Shown: one piece after another, positions 8,248-15,310 of the stretch | Layout: each line of letters opens with the position of its first letter | Position numbering within the stretch: position 1 is the stretch's first letter | Origin: DAIDJM01 sp964250215 | GTDB taxonomy: Bacteria; Pseudomonadota; Alphaproteobacteria; Acetobacterales; Acetobacteraceae | DNA: 30,499 bases | Assembly: GCA_964250215.1 (NCBI GenBank) | Contig: CAXUEX010000015.1 | Span: 1-30,499 of the forward strand | Direction of reading: 5' to 3' | The notes under the pieces: generated by a model | Told to the model about the DNA's origin: nothing | Database searches by the model: none | Seen by the model: the letters and a program-made list of their open reading frames with translations, nothing else | Position numbers and translations under genes: made by a program

Positions 8248-9537
8248 ATGCCGCCAGTGCTGAGCGCCGCCGAAGCCGTGCGAAACATCGCCTCCGGCGA
8301 GCGTGTGTTTCTGAGCGGTCTCGCCTCCACCCCATCCACGCTGATCGCTGCCCTCGCCGCGCGTGCCCCGGAGCTGCGCAAACTGCGCATTCTGCACATG
8401 CTAACGTTGGGGGATGCGCCGCATATTGCCCCTGCGTGCCTGGATAGCTTCTTTACCGAAACGGTATTCCTCGGCGCGAACAGCCGCGATGCGGTGCTGA
8501 ACAACCGCGCCGACTTCATTCCCGCCTTCCTGCACGAAGCGCCACGCCTGGTCGCCGGCGGCCGCGCCCCCGACTGGGCCTTGGTGCAGCTCAGCCCGCC
8601 CGACCGGCACGGCTTCTGTTCCGTAGGGCCCTCGGGCGATGTGGGGATCGGTGCCATCGCCAACGCACGGCACGTGGTTGCCGAGATCAATTCGCTGCTG
8701 CCCCGCACGCACGGCAACACGCTGGTGCCACTCGATCGGCTGCACGCGATCGTGGAGGTGGGCCACGCACCGCCCGAACTGCCGCCGCCGCCCGTGACCG
8801 ACGCCATGCGGCGCATTGCCAGCCAGATCGCCGGTATGGTGCAGGATGGCGATTGCCTACAGATCGGCATCGGCGGCATCCCGAATACCGTGCTGGAACA
8901 GATCGCCGACCGCCGGCATCTCGGCATCCACACCGAAATGCTCACCGACGGCATCGCCCGGCTTTGGCAATCCGGTGCCATCGACGGCAGCCGCAAGAAA
9001 ATCCTGCCGGGCAAGATCGTCGGCAGTTTCGCCGCTGGTTCCGCGGCACTCTACGACTTCATCGACGATAATGCCGCCGTGGAGATCCATTCCTGTGATT
9101 TCACCAACGATCCGTTCATCATCGCTCAAAATGACAATGTGGTGGCCGTGAACAGCGCGCTGCAGGTCGATCTCACGGGCCAGGTCGATGCCGATTCTGT
9201 CGGCACGCACATCTATTCCGGTATCGGCGGCCAAGTGGATTTTATCCGCGGCGCCTCGCGCAGCCGCGGCGGCCGCCCGATCATCGCCATTCCCAGCACG
9301 GCGTCGGGCGGACAGATCAGCCGCATCGTCCCTACGCTATCGCCCGGCGCCGGCGTGGTCACCAGCCGCGGCGACGTGCATCATGTGGTGACGGAATGGG
9401 GCCATGTGGATTTGTTTGGGCTTGGCATCCACGCGCGCGCGAAAGCGCTGATCTCGATCGCGCATCCCGATTTTCGCGAGGAGCTCTCCAAGCAGGCCTA
9501 CGATCTGCGCCTCGCTTGGGCCGACCGGGTGGCCTGA
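8248..9537 (+). CDS. Acetyl-CoA hydrolase/CoA-transferase family protein
   Basis: A 429-residue protein of the acetyl-CoA hydrolase/transferase family (4-hydroxybutyrate CoA-transferase-like), usual length. It shows both halves of the fold: the N-terminal half with SPPDRHGFCSVGPSGDVG and the C-terminal half with QIGIGGIPNTVLEQIADR, LGIHTEMLTDGI, NSALQVDLTGQVDADSVGTH and GGQVDFIRGASRSRGG. Glu230 in HTEM lies near where the catalytic Glu of 4-hydroxybutyrate CoA-transferases (about 238) is expected; that equivalence is my inference. It would exchange CoA between acetyl-CoA and a short-chain acid, or hydrolyse acetyl-CoA. The substrate is not readable from sequence. The ATG at 8248 is preceded by a G-rich tract. 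Its last 40 bases overlap the 3' end of the marR-like gene on the other strand. Confidence 0.9.
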   Translation: MPPVLSAAEAVRNIASGERVFLSGLASTPSTLIAALAARAPELRKLRILHMLTLGDAPHIAPACLDSFFTETVFLGANSRDAVLNNRADFIPAFLHEAPRLVAGGRAPDWALVQLSPPDRHGFCSVGPSGDVGIGAIANARHVVAEINSLLPRTHGNTLVPLDRLHAIVEVGHAPPELPPPPVTDAMRRIASQIAGMVQDGDCLQIGIGGIPNTVLEQIADRRHLGIHTEMLTDGIARLWQSGAIDGSRKKILPGKIVGSFAAGSAALYDFIDDNAAVEIHSCDFTNDPFIIAQNDNVVAVNSALQVDLTGQVDADSVGTHIYSGIGGQVDFIRGASRSRGGRPIIAIPSTASGGQISRIVPTLSPGAGVVTSRGDVHHVVTEWGHVDLFGLGIHARAKALISIAHPDFREELSKQAYDLRLAWADRVA

Positions 9538-9980
9538 GCCAGCGCATACGGTTTCAGTTCGGCGACGAAAGCACCCAGCCCCTCCACCAACCCGAATCGC
9601 AGCGCTGGCGGCATCGCCCGAAACGCGTCGCTCACCTGCGCCATGAAGATTGCGTGCATCCGCGCATGCACCTGCCGCCCCTGTTCCGTCAGCGCCAACA
9701 TGCTGCGCCGGCGGTCGTTGGCGTCTTCGCGTCGCGTCACCAGGCCGCGAGCCGCCAGGCTCTCCGCCGTTCGCATCGAGGTGGTCACGCCCACGTTGAG
9801 GCGCGCCGCCAGTTCGGCCGGGCTCGCCTCAGCTTCCCCCAGCATCGTGAGCAGGATGAATTGGCTTGCGCTCAGCCCCTCCTGCTGGAAACGGTTGAAA
9901 TTCAGCGCCTGCACCAGCCGCCGGGTTTCGAACCACGCGGTCAGAAAGGCCTCTGCCTGCGCCTGGATTGACTTCGCCAT
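9498..9980 (-). CDS. MarR-family transcriptional regulator
   Basis: A 160-residue winged-helix repressor-type protein. The helix-turn-helix reads SPAELAARLNVGVTTSMRTA and the wing LVTRREDANDRRRSMLALTE, with the conserved D-x-R-R core; flanking helices form the dimer interface as in MarR proteins. These proteins typically bind as dimers to a palindrome and respond to small aromatic or lipophilic ligands. The gene is convergent with the CoA-transferase gene, overlapping it by 40 bases at the 3' ends (9498-9537), and divergent from the small gene at 10029 across 48 bases, so autoregulation and control of that small gene are plausible. The very C-terminal Arg/Ser-rich tail is encoded within the overlap and may be dispensable. 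Confidence 0.92.
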   Translation of the reverse strand: MAKSIQAQAEAFLTAWFETRRLVQALNFNRFQQEGLSASQFILLTMLGEAEASPAELAARLNVGVTTSMRTAESLAARGLVTRREDANDRRRSMLALTEQGRQVHARMHAIFMAQVSDAFRAMPPALRFGLVEGLGAFVAELKPYALAQATRSAQARRRS

Positions 9981-10028
9981 AAAACCTGCATATTGCAGCT
10001 ATCGCGTCCCCGCAACCAGGAGTCCACC

Positions 10029-10319
10029 ATGCCGCAGCCCGATGCCCCGCAGCCGGATGCCGAAACCTTTTCCGCTGAGGAAGCCGTGACCGCGCAACGC
10101 GAACTTCGCCGCGCGCTGGGCCTGGGCGAGGAGCGTTTCCCGCTTCGCAGCTTCGTTGGAATGATCAGCGACGAAATCGAGCAGCTTCGCGCCGCCGGCC
10201 GCACCGACGCCGATGTCGCGGCCACGATCCGACAAGCCACGGGTCGTGCCATCGACCCCTCGGCCATCGCCGAATTCTATGCGTCCCCTGAACGCCGCCA
10301 CGGCGAGCACGGCAACTGA
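10029..10319 (+). CDS. Small acidic protein of unknown function
   Basis: A 96-residue protein from the ATG at 10029, which follows AGGAG at a spacing of about 6. The open frame extends upstream to 9993 but without a better site. After a Pro/Asp-rich start, the body is helical: AQRELRRALGLGEERFPL, then ISDEIEQLRAAGRTDADVAA and a segment TGRAIDPSAIAEFY. The order of a long helix, G-R-S/T-D turn, and a final I-x-x-x-I-x-x-x-Y helix resembles short helix-turn-helix-like modules in plasmid and phage accessory proteins, but I cannot assign a family. It starts 48 bases from the divergent MarR gene and ends 22 bases before the convergent YihY gene. Confidence 0.75.
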   Translation: MPQPDAPQPDAETFSAEEAVTAQRELRRALGLGEERFPLRSFVGMISDEIEQLRAAGRTDADVAATIRQATGRAIDPSAIAEFYASPERRHGEHGN

Positions 10320-10341
10320 GACGTGGTGATCAGAACCTCGG

Positions 10342-11310
10342 TCACCGGTTCGGCGTGGTCTTCTGCAGTTCGGCATTCAGTTCGGCGCCGATCAGCAGAA
10401 TGATCGTGGAAATCCAGATCCATGTCATAAAGCCCACAGCCGCCCCGAGCGACCCGTAGGTTTTGTTGTAGCTGCCGAAATTCGCCACGTAGTACGAGAA
10501 CCCGGCGGAGGCGAGAAGCCAGAGCACGGTAGCCAATCCGTTGCCCCAGCTGATCCAGCGCCAACGCGCGCCCGGCCGGTCTGGACCGTAGCGGTAGAGA
10601 AACGCCAAAGCCAGTGCCACTACCACCAGCAACACCGGCCAGCGCAACAACGAAATCAGCAGATCGCCGGTTGGTCCCAGGCCGATGAAGTGGATGATCG
10701 CCGGCACCGCCACAAAGGCGGCAATTGCCAGCACCACCAGCACCAGGCCACCGATCGTGAAGGCCATCGTGACCAGTGTCAGCTTGACAAAGCTGCGCTT
10801 TTCCTTCGCCTCGAACGCCGCGTTCAGCGCGTCGAACATCGCTTTCATGCCGGAATTGGCGCTCCAGAACGCCACCAGGATGCCGAACACAGCGCCGAAC
10901 CCTAGCGCCTTGGTAGGCGCCGAAATCAGGCTGTGCACCTGGTCGCTGATGATCTGCATGCCGCCGCCGGGCATTACGCCGCGCATGGTGGCGAGCTGGT
11001 TCTGGATGGTGTGCGGATCGGCCACCAGGCCGTAGAGGGAAATCAGCGTCGCCAGCGCGGGAAACATCGCCAGCAGACCGTAGAACGTCACGGCCGCTGC
11101 ATTCGCCAGCAAACGGTCCTCGGAAATAGAAACGAATACGCGCTTGGCAACGCGCTTCCAGTCGCGCGCCTCAGGCTCCGGCCGGGCAGGCGACACGATT
11201 TTTCCTGGGCCCCCCGCCACGCGTGCCGGAACGGGGCCCGCGGTTTCGGCCAGGCCCAGGCTGATGAACGCCAACGTCGCGAAAAACAACAGATCGAAAA
11301 CCCGCCGCAC
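10342..11310 (-). CDS. YihY/BrkB-family inner-membrane protein
   Basis: A membrane protein of 322 residues from a GTG at 11310, chosen because GGAG lies seven bases upstream; a GTG at 11316 gives two more residues. After one N-terminal hydrophobic segment and a linker come the family hallmarks: DRLLANAAAVTFYGLLAMFP, then SANSGMKAMFDALNAAFEAKE, and the C-terminal GSLGAAVGFMTWIWISTIIL followed by GAELNAELQ. About six further hydrophobic helices can be seen. YihY/BrkB proteins are widespread inner-membrane proteins once labelled ribonuclease BN in error; their true function is unknown, with transport suggested. The gene starts about 80 bases downstream of mrpD on the same strand and may belong to the same transcript. 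Confidence 0.92.
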   Translation of the reverse strand: MRRVFDLLFFATLAFISLGLAETAGPVPARVAGGPGKIVSPARPEPEARDWKRVAKRVFVSISEDRLLANAAAVTFYGLLAMFPALATLISLYGLVADPHTIQNQLATMRGVMPGGGMQIISDQVHSLISAPTKALGFGAVFGILVAFWSANSGMKAMFDALNAAFEAKEKRSFVKLTLVTMAFTIGGLVLVVLAIAAFVAVPAIIHFIGLGPTGDLLISLLRWPVLLVVVALALAFLYRYGPDRPGARWRWISWGNGLATVLWLLASAGFSYYVANFGSYNKTYGSLGAAVGFMTWIWISTIILLIGAELNAELQKTTPNR

Positions 11311-11389
11311 GGCCACACTCCGGATGGTGTTTCCTCACGGCAACGCGCGGCTTCCGCGTGCGGTCGCAACACGATTGAATAGGAAATTG

Positions 11390-13126
11390 TCAGCGCAGCG
11401 CGAAGCTGGTCGCGATTGCCGCCAGGCCGGCGGCGATCCAGGCGATGTAATCCTGAATCAAACCGCTGTGCATCGCCGCCAGCGCGATACGAAGCGGCCG
11501 CAGCCCGGCCGCCAGCGCCCGTGGGACGGCGCGCGGCAGCGCCGCCCTGCCCAGCGAATAGCCCGCAATCGCCATCGCCGCCGCAAATGGCAGCCAGGAG
11601 AGCCACAGCGGACGCGCCGGCCCTGGCTGCGGCAGCGGAGCGTGCCGAAACTGCGCCGCAATCGTCAGTAAAAAATGCGGCCCTGCCGCCCCGGCCGCCA
11701 ACGCCAGACCCAGCAGCGCGGCCGGCGGCAGCAGCATCAGCCACACCGGCCGGTTGCGCGGTTCCTGCTCCGGTTCGGTCGGGCCGCAGCCCTCCTCGCC
11801 CGGCAAACTGCCCCAGCCCAGGAAGATGCGCCCGGAAACCCGCAGTACGGCCGCCCCGGTCAGCGTGGCGCCCAATGTCATTGCCACCGTCGCCGACATC
11901 GCGGCTGCATCCATATCGCCGCGGGCCGCCTCGATGAGCTTGCCGCCGAGATCCATCTGACCCCAGGGAAGCCCCGCCAGCAGCGCGCCGCCGAGCGCCA
12001 TCAGCAGCCCCGCCGGCCACAATCGGCGCCCGCGCCCGCGCAAATCGATTTCGTCCACGCCGCCGCAGCGTGCCAGCAGCGCGCCCACGATCATGAACAG
12101 CGCGGCCTTCACCAGCCCATGTCCGGTCATATAGGCCAGCATTCCCGCCGTGCCGGTGACGCTGAGCGCGGAAAGCCCGATCAGCATCGTGCCCGCATGT
12201 GCAATGGTAGAAAATGCAAGGAGCCGCTTCAGATGCCGTTGCAACAAGCACATCACGCCGCCGATCGTTGCACTCGCCACGCCCATGCCGAACATCAGGT
12301 GCCGCAGCACATAATGCGTTGCCGGCGCATCGGCGAATATCGCAGCCTCGATGCGCGCCAGCCCGAACAAGCCGATCGGCACCATCGCGCCTGAGAAGAT
12401 CACCGAAACCGGGCTGGGTGCGACGGCGTGCGCGTCGGCGAGCCAGAACTGGAACGGCACCATCGCGCTCTTGATCAGCAGCGCCGTCGCCAGCAGCGCG
12501 AACGCCGCATCCACCGCCGGATCCGAGCGCCCCGAAATGGCGTGCGCGATGGCGCTATAATCCAGTGCGCCGGTTTGCATGTAAAGTAGCCCGATGCCGC
12601 CCAGCATCAGATAGCTGCCGATGCCATTCGTTACGGTAAAATTCAGCGCCCCGGAAAGCGCCGAGGCCTCCAGCCGGTAGCCGGTGAGCGCAAACGCCGC
12701 CACGCTCATCACTTCGAACCACACGAACAGGTTGAACAAATCGTGCGTGAACACGAAGCCCGTCATGCCGGCCTGGAACAGCAGCATCAGCACCTGGAAA
12801 TGCGCGTGCACGCTGTCGAAAAAACCCCAGGCGAACACCAGCGCGGCGGTGAACAGCAGCGCGATCAGCACGCCGGCTGAAGCGGCGGCCGCATCGACCG
12901 AAAACGCCTCTCCGACCACCTGGCCGTGCGGCACGAAGCCGCCGAACCATTGCACCAGCGGCGCCGCCTGCGCTTGCGGCAGCATGGCCAGGCACAACAA
13001 CCCGGCGGAAGCGGAAGCCAGGCTCGCCACCGCATCCGGCACGTGCTTCGGCAGAAAATGGGCCAGCATCAGCAGCAGCGCCGCCACCGCCAGCAGCCCC
13101 ACCACCGGCAGCGGCACCCATGGCAC
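11390..13126 (-). CDS. mrpD: Mrp-type cation/proton antiporter subunit D (MrpD/MbhH-like)
   Basis: A large polytopic NuoN/NuoL-related proton-channel subunit, 578 residues from the GTG at 13126. The broken-helix signatures are present: NLFVWFEVMSVAAFALTGYR with the key Glu at 138 and LLIKSAMVPFQFWLADAHAV with the key Lys at 219. These match Glu137 and Lys219 of studied Bacillus MrpD, which supports the GTG start. The frame also opens at an ATG at 13159, but the extra 11 residues are the translation of a palindromic repeat, so I regard that start as secondary; neither has a clear ribosome binding site. It is the last antiporter gene of the operon, separated from mrpC by 244 bases of palindromes, while all other junctions overlap. 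No MrpA-like second large subunit accompanies it. Confidence 0.9.
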   Translation of the reverse strand: MPWVPLPVVGLLAVAALLLMLAHFLPKHVPDAVASLASASAGLLCLAMLPQAQAAPLVQWFGGFVPHGQVVGEAFSVDAAAASAGVLIALLFTAALVFAWGFFDSVHAHFQVLMLLFQAGMTGFVFTHDLFNLFVWFEVMSVAAFALTGYRLEASALSGALNFTVTNGIGSYLMLGGIGLLYMQTGALDYSAIAHAISGRSDPAVDAAFALLATALLIKSAMVPFQFWLADAHAVAPSPVSVIFSGAMVPIGLFGLARIEAAIFADAPATHYVLRHLMFGMGVASATIGGVMCLLQRHLKRLLAFSTIAHAGTMLIGLSALSVTGTAGMLAYMTGHGLVKAALFMIVGALLARCGGVDEIDLRGRGRRLWPAGLLMALGGALLAGLPWGQMDLGGKLIEAARGDMDAAAMSATVAMTLGATLTGAAVLRVSGRIFLGWGSLPGEEGCGPTEPEQEPRNRPVWLMLLPPAALLGLALAAGAAGPHFLLTIAAQFRHAPLPQPGPARPLWLSWLPFAAAMAIAGYSLGRAALPRAVPRALAAGLRPLRIALAAMHSGLIQDYIAWIAAGLAAIATSFALR

Positions 13127-13179
13127 TAGAGCGTGACCGGTTCTGATTGAATCGGACATCGGTGCCGGTCACGCTCTAG
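13126..13179. repeat. 54-bp palindromic repeat with 15-bp perfect arms
   Basis: ctagagcgtgaccgg at 13126-13140 is the exact reverse complement of 13165-13179. The 24-base centre holds an AT-richer GATTGAATC. It sits directly at the 5' end of mrpD, and the GTG start shares its edge base. This looks like a dispersed extragenic palindrome; similar TAGAGCGTGACCGG palindromes occur in alphaproteobacteria as I remember the pattern. It could fold as a strong hairpin in the mrpC-mrpD transcript. Confidence 0.8.
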
Positions 13180-13193
13180 GCCATTGTTTTGTC

Positions 13194-13366
13194 GAGCAAC
13201 TTCATCGGCGCGCTGACGCGGTGTGTGCCGATGTTGCTCTAGCTCTTTGTTTTGACGAGCAACTTCATCGGCGCGCTGACGCGGTGTGTGCCGATGTTGC
13301 TCTAGCTCTTTGTTTTGACGAGCAACTTCATCGGCGCGCTGACGCCGTGTGTGCCGATGTTGCTCT
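13194..13366. repeat. Three tandem 47-bp palindromes, 63-bp period
   Basis: Hairpin units at 13194-13240, 13257-13303 and 13320-13366 are identical except one base in the third unit (13346, gcc instead of gcg context). Each begins gagcaacttcatcgg and ends ccgatgttgctct, so the arms pair with one mismatch region. Two identical 16-base spacers (agctctttgttttgac) separate them. A related 16-base sequence, aggccattgttttgtc, precedes the first. The array begins 4 bases downstream of the mrpC stop on the minus strand. A diverged copy lies at 26029-26092. Confidence 0.85.
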
Positions 13367-13370
13367 AAAC

Positions 13371-13739
13371 TCATCGCTGAAACGGTCGCAACTCATGCGG
13401 ATCCAGCTTGCCGGTGGCCTTGTGCACCTGCAGCGCCAGCGCCAGGAGCAACGCCGTGACGGTTGCGCCAATCACCAGATCCGTCAGCACCAGCGCCTGC
13501 ACCACCGGATCCACCGCCGGCCCCGGTGGGTGCGAATAGAAAATCGGCGCCTGCCGCCCCCACGCATAGCCGGCGGCGAGCAGCAGCACGTAGGTGGAGG
13601 ATTGCAGCACCGAGAGGCAGCCGATCAGGTGGATATAGTTCCGGCTCGTTACCATTCCATACAGCCCGATGCCCAGCAGCCAGGCCGCCACGAACCACGG
13701 CAACGCGCTGATGGCCCCGATTTCCCAGGCCGTTGTCAT
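13371..13739 (-). CDS. mrpC: Mrp-type antiporter subunit C (NuoK-like)
   Basis: A 122-residue three-helix membrane subunit related to NuoK. It begins MTTAWEIGAISALPWFVAAW; the hydrophobic core GIGLYGMVTSRNYIHLIGCL is the typical MrpC/MnhC first helix and loop, followed by QALVLTDLVIGATVTALLLA, the conserved third helix. Length is in the family range of about 110-125. The ATG at 13739 overlaps the stop of the preceding gene as ATGA; a longer open frame upstream would overlap that gene heavily and is rejected. NuoK-like MrpC contributes to the lateral ion path between the D subunit and the small subunits. Its stop codon is followed 4 bases later by the tandem palindromes that separate it from mrpD. 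Confidence 0.9.
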   Translation of the reverse strand: MTTAWEIGAISALPWFVAAWLLGIGLYGMVTSRNYIHLIGCLSVLQSSTYVLLLAAGYAWGRQAPIFYSHPPGPAVDPVVQALVLTDLVIGATVTALLLALALQVHKATGKLDPHELRPFQR

Positions 13740-14527
13740 CGCATATCCGGCAGCACGGATTCCGGTCCCGGCCCCTGGCCTTCTTCCACCGCGCGCGTCT
13801 CCTCGAGAAATTCCACGAACAGCACCGCAAATCCGCCGCACACCGCCATGGCCACGCCGGCATTCTCGATCTGCATCAGGCCGCCCGCGAACGTGTGGCG
13901 AAATTTGCCCAGCGGCAATACATTCGTCAGGTATGCCTTGCCCATTGCCAGCGAAAGCAATCCGGAGCCGGCAAACAGCAACGCCCCGAACGCTTCAATA
14001 AAGTCGAAAAGATGCGATTTCACCACGCGCCGCCAAGGCGGGTAGCCTTCGCCGAGATATACCAGCAGCAGGCCGCCGGCCACGATCACGCCGCCCTGGA
14101 AGCCGCCACCCGGCGTGGTCATGGCATGCAGCGCCACATACACGCCGAATACGACGATGATCGGCGCGAACAGGCGCGCAATCAACGTGAACGCCTCGCT
14201 GCTCGGCGCTTCGGTGCGGCCCGGCACGCGCCCGGGTTTCGCACCCACCTGCTCGCCGCGCGTGCCCCGCAGCAGCACCACCGTGCCGGTGACGGCGCAA
14301 AGCAGCATGAACTCTTCTCCAACCGTATCGAATCCGCGATAGCCGAAATTCACCGCGCTCACCATGTTGGAAACGTGCATCTGCGCCGGACCCAAGGTGT
14401 TGATGGCGTCGCCATAGGGCAGCGGGTGCGCGCCGAAGGCCGGCAGATGCAGCGCGACGTGCCACACCGCAATCAGAAGCACGAGGCAGGCCACTCCGAA
14501 GAGCGTCAGTCGCAGCGCAGTGCTCAC
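13736..14527 (-). CDS. mrpB: Fused MbhE-like/MnhB subunit (Mrp antiporter subunit B)
   Basis: A 263-residue membrane protein from the GTG at 14527, which overlaps the upstream stop as GTGA. The first about 95 residues resemble the MbhE-like region found at the C-terminus of MrpA: a hydrophobic helix, then VNFGYRGFDTVGEEFMLLCA. After a linker rich in Arg/Pro, residues about 120-263 are the MnhB domain, with LFAPIIVVFGVYVALHAM, TTPGGGFQGGVIVAGGLLLV and a final hydrophobic region. In most bacteria these are the tail of MrpA and a separate MrpB; in archaeal MBH they are separate MbhE and MbhF. The fusion explains the absence of a separate gene here. Reading the frame further upstream to 14776 gives a low-complexity Gly/Arg sequence that is not coding. 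Confidence 0.88.
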   Translation of the reverse strand: MSTALRLTLFGVACLVLLIAVWHVALHLPAFGAHPLPYGDAINTLGPAQMHVSNMVSAVNFGYRGFDTVGEEFMLLCAVTGTVVLLRGTRGEQVGAKPGRVPGRTEAPSSEAFTLIARLFAPIIVVFGVYVALHAMTTPGGGFQGGVIVAGGLLLVYLGEGYPPWRRVVKSHLFDFIEAFGALLFAGSGLLSLAMGKAYLTNVLPLGKFRHTFAGGLMQIENAGVAMAVCGGFAVLFVEFLEETRAVEEGQGPGPESVLPDMR

Positions 14528-14769
14528 CGGCCACCCCGATCCATCCGGATGCTGGCGAGCGCCACCGCGATCAGCAGCGGCACCGCCGCCGTGCCCACGA
14601 TCAATTCGGCGAACGCCACATCCGGCGCCTGCAACGCCATGAACAGCATGGCGAGAACGAAGCCGTTGGCGGATATCGCCAGCAATTGCCGCCGCGGTTC
14701 CCGCGTGAATACCACGCCCGCTCCGGACGCCGCCGTCATCAGCAGCAACACGATCAGCAGCCATTTCAT
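14524..14769 (-). CDS. DUF4040/MbhD-like antiporter subunit
   Basis: An 81-residue protein with two or three hydrophobic helices: MKWLLIVLLLMTAASGAGVV, then RRQLLAISANGFVLAMLFMA and APDVAFAELIVGTAAVPLLI. This is the pattern of the DUF4040/MbhD domain, equivalent to part of the MrpA C-terminus, in which the conserved acidic residues of PDVAFAE are thought to lie on the proton path. It overlaps its neighbours by 4 bases at both ends (ATGA with the upstream gene's stop, GTGA with the downstream start), showing translational coupling. Here it is encoded as an independent small gene, as in hydrogenase-linked Mrp modules, rather than as part of a long MrpA. Confidence 0.85.
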   Translation of the reverse strand: MKWLLIVLLLMTAASGAGVVFTREPRRQLLAISANGFVLAMLFMALQAPDVAFAELIVGTAAVPLLIAVALASIRMDRGGR

Positions 14770-15062
14770 GGCGCATCCCCCTCGCCGCGCAGCACCAGCG
14801 CGCGCCCGATCGCGTGCGCCAGGGCGCCGCCCGTCAAAAGCGAAACAATCAGGATCAGCAGCACTTTCCAGGCCCGGTTTGCGGTGCCATCGGCCACGAA
14901 CGCCATCGCCGCCACGGGTGCCAGCCCCACCACGTTCACGAAAGCGACCGTATGCAGCCGGTCCGTTGCACGCCGCAACTGCACGAACCCCAGGCATCCC
15001 AGCCACGTGCCCACCACGGCAACCGCCAGCAAGGCATCGATGGCAATCTGCCGCCAGCTCAC
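14766..15062 (-). CDS. mrpG: Mrp-type antiporter subunit G
   Basis: A 98-residue three-helix membrane protein. It starts VSWRQIAIDALLAVAVVGTW from the GTG at 15062 and contains the family segment GFVQLRRATDRLHTVAFVNV, where the R-x-x-D-R-L-H core is the best-conserved part of MrpG/PhaG. A final hydrophobic helix, WKVLLILIVSLLTGGALAHA, precedes a short polar tail. Length is typical. Start and stop overlap the neighbouring genes by 4 bases each. The long open frame extending to 15377 in this frame is the shadow of mrpF and mrpE and has no membrane pattern, so it is excluded. Confidence 0.9.
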   Translation of the reverse strand: MSWRQIAIDALLAVAVVGTWLGCLGFVQLRRATDRLHTVAFVNVVGLAPVAAMAFVADGTANRAWKVLLILIVSLLTGGALAHAIGRALVLRGEGDAP

Positions 15063-15310
15063 AGCCACCGCTCCAGGAAAATTGCCAGCACCAGCGTGCC
15101 CGGCAGCGAAAGCAATGCCAGCGAAAGCGGCAGATCGATGAAACTCGGCTGATCGAAGGCGTAGGTCATCAGCACCAGGATCAGCGAAGCCACGGCGGCC
15201 GCGAGCTGCACCGCCACCAGCCGCGATCCCGTCCCCGCCCGGCACGCCGCCCATAACGGCAGCGCAAAGGCCGGCAGCAGCGCCAGGACGGCAATCAGAT
15301 ACGGGCTCAT
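15059..15310 (-). CDS. mrpF: Mrp-type antiporter subunit F
   Basis: An 83-residue membrane protein with three hydrophobic helices, starting MSPYLIAVLALLPAFALPLW. The middle region AVASLILVLMTYAFDQPSFI with an Asp/Phe-rich loop and the final helix SLALLSLPGTLVLAIFLERW match the MrpF (MnhF) profile and length. The ATG at 15310 overlaps the stop of mrpE (ATGA) and the stop overlaps the mrpG start (GTGA). An ATG nine bases upstream would lie within mrpE and is less likely. MrpF is a small structural subunit needed for assembly and ion coupling of the antiporter. Confidence 0.88.
   Translation of the reverse strand: MSPYLIAVLALLPAFALPLWAACRAGTGSRLVAVQLAAAVASLILVLMTYAFDQPSFIDLPLSLALLSLPGTLVLAIFLERWL

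Noticed and set aside
13194..13366. CRISPR-like regular repeats
   Set aside because: The units are long palindromes (47 bp) with identical 16-base spacers, three copies only, and no cas genes are present; the spacers do not vary as CRISPR spacers do.
13126..13374. An 82-residue minus-strand frame encoding a repeated HRHTPRQRADEVARQN-type peptide
   Set aside because: It is simply the translation of the palindromic repeats and lies between mrpC and mrpD; no start signal or family match.
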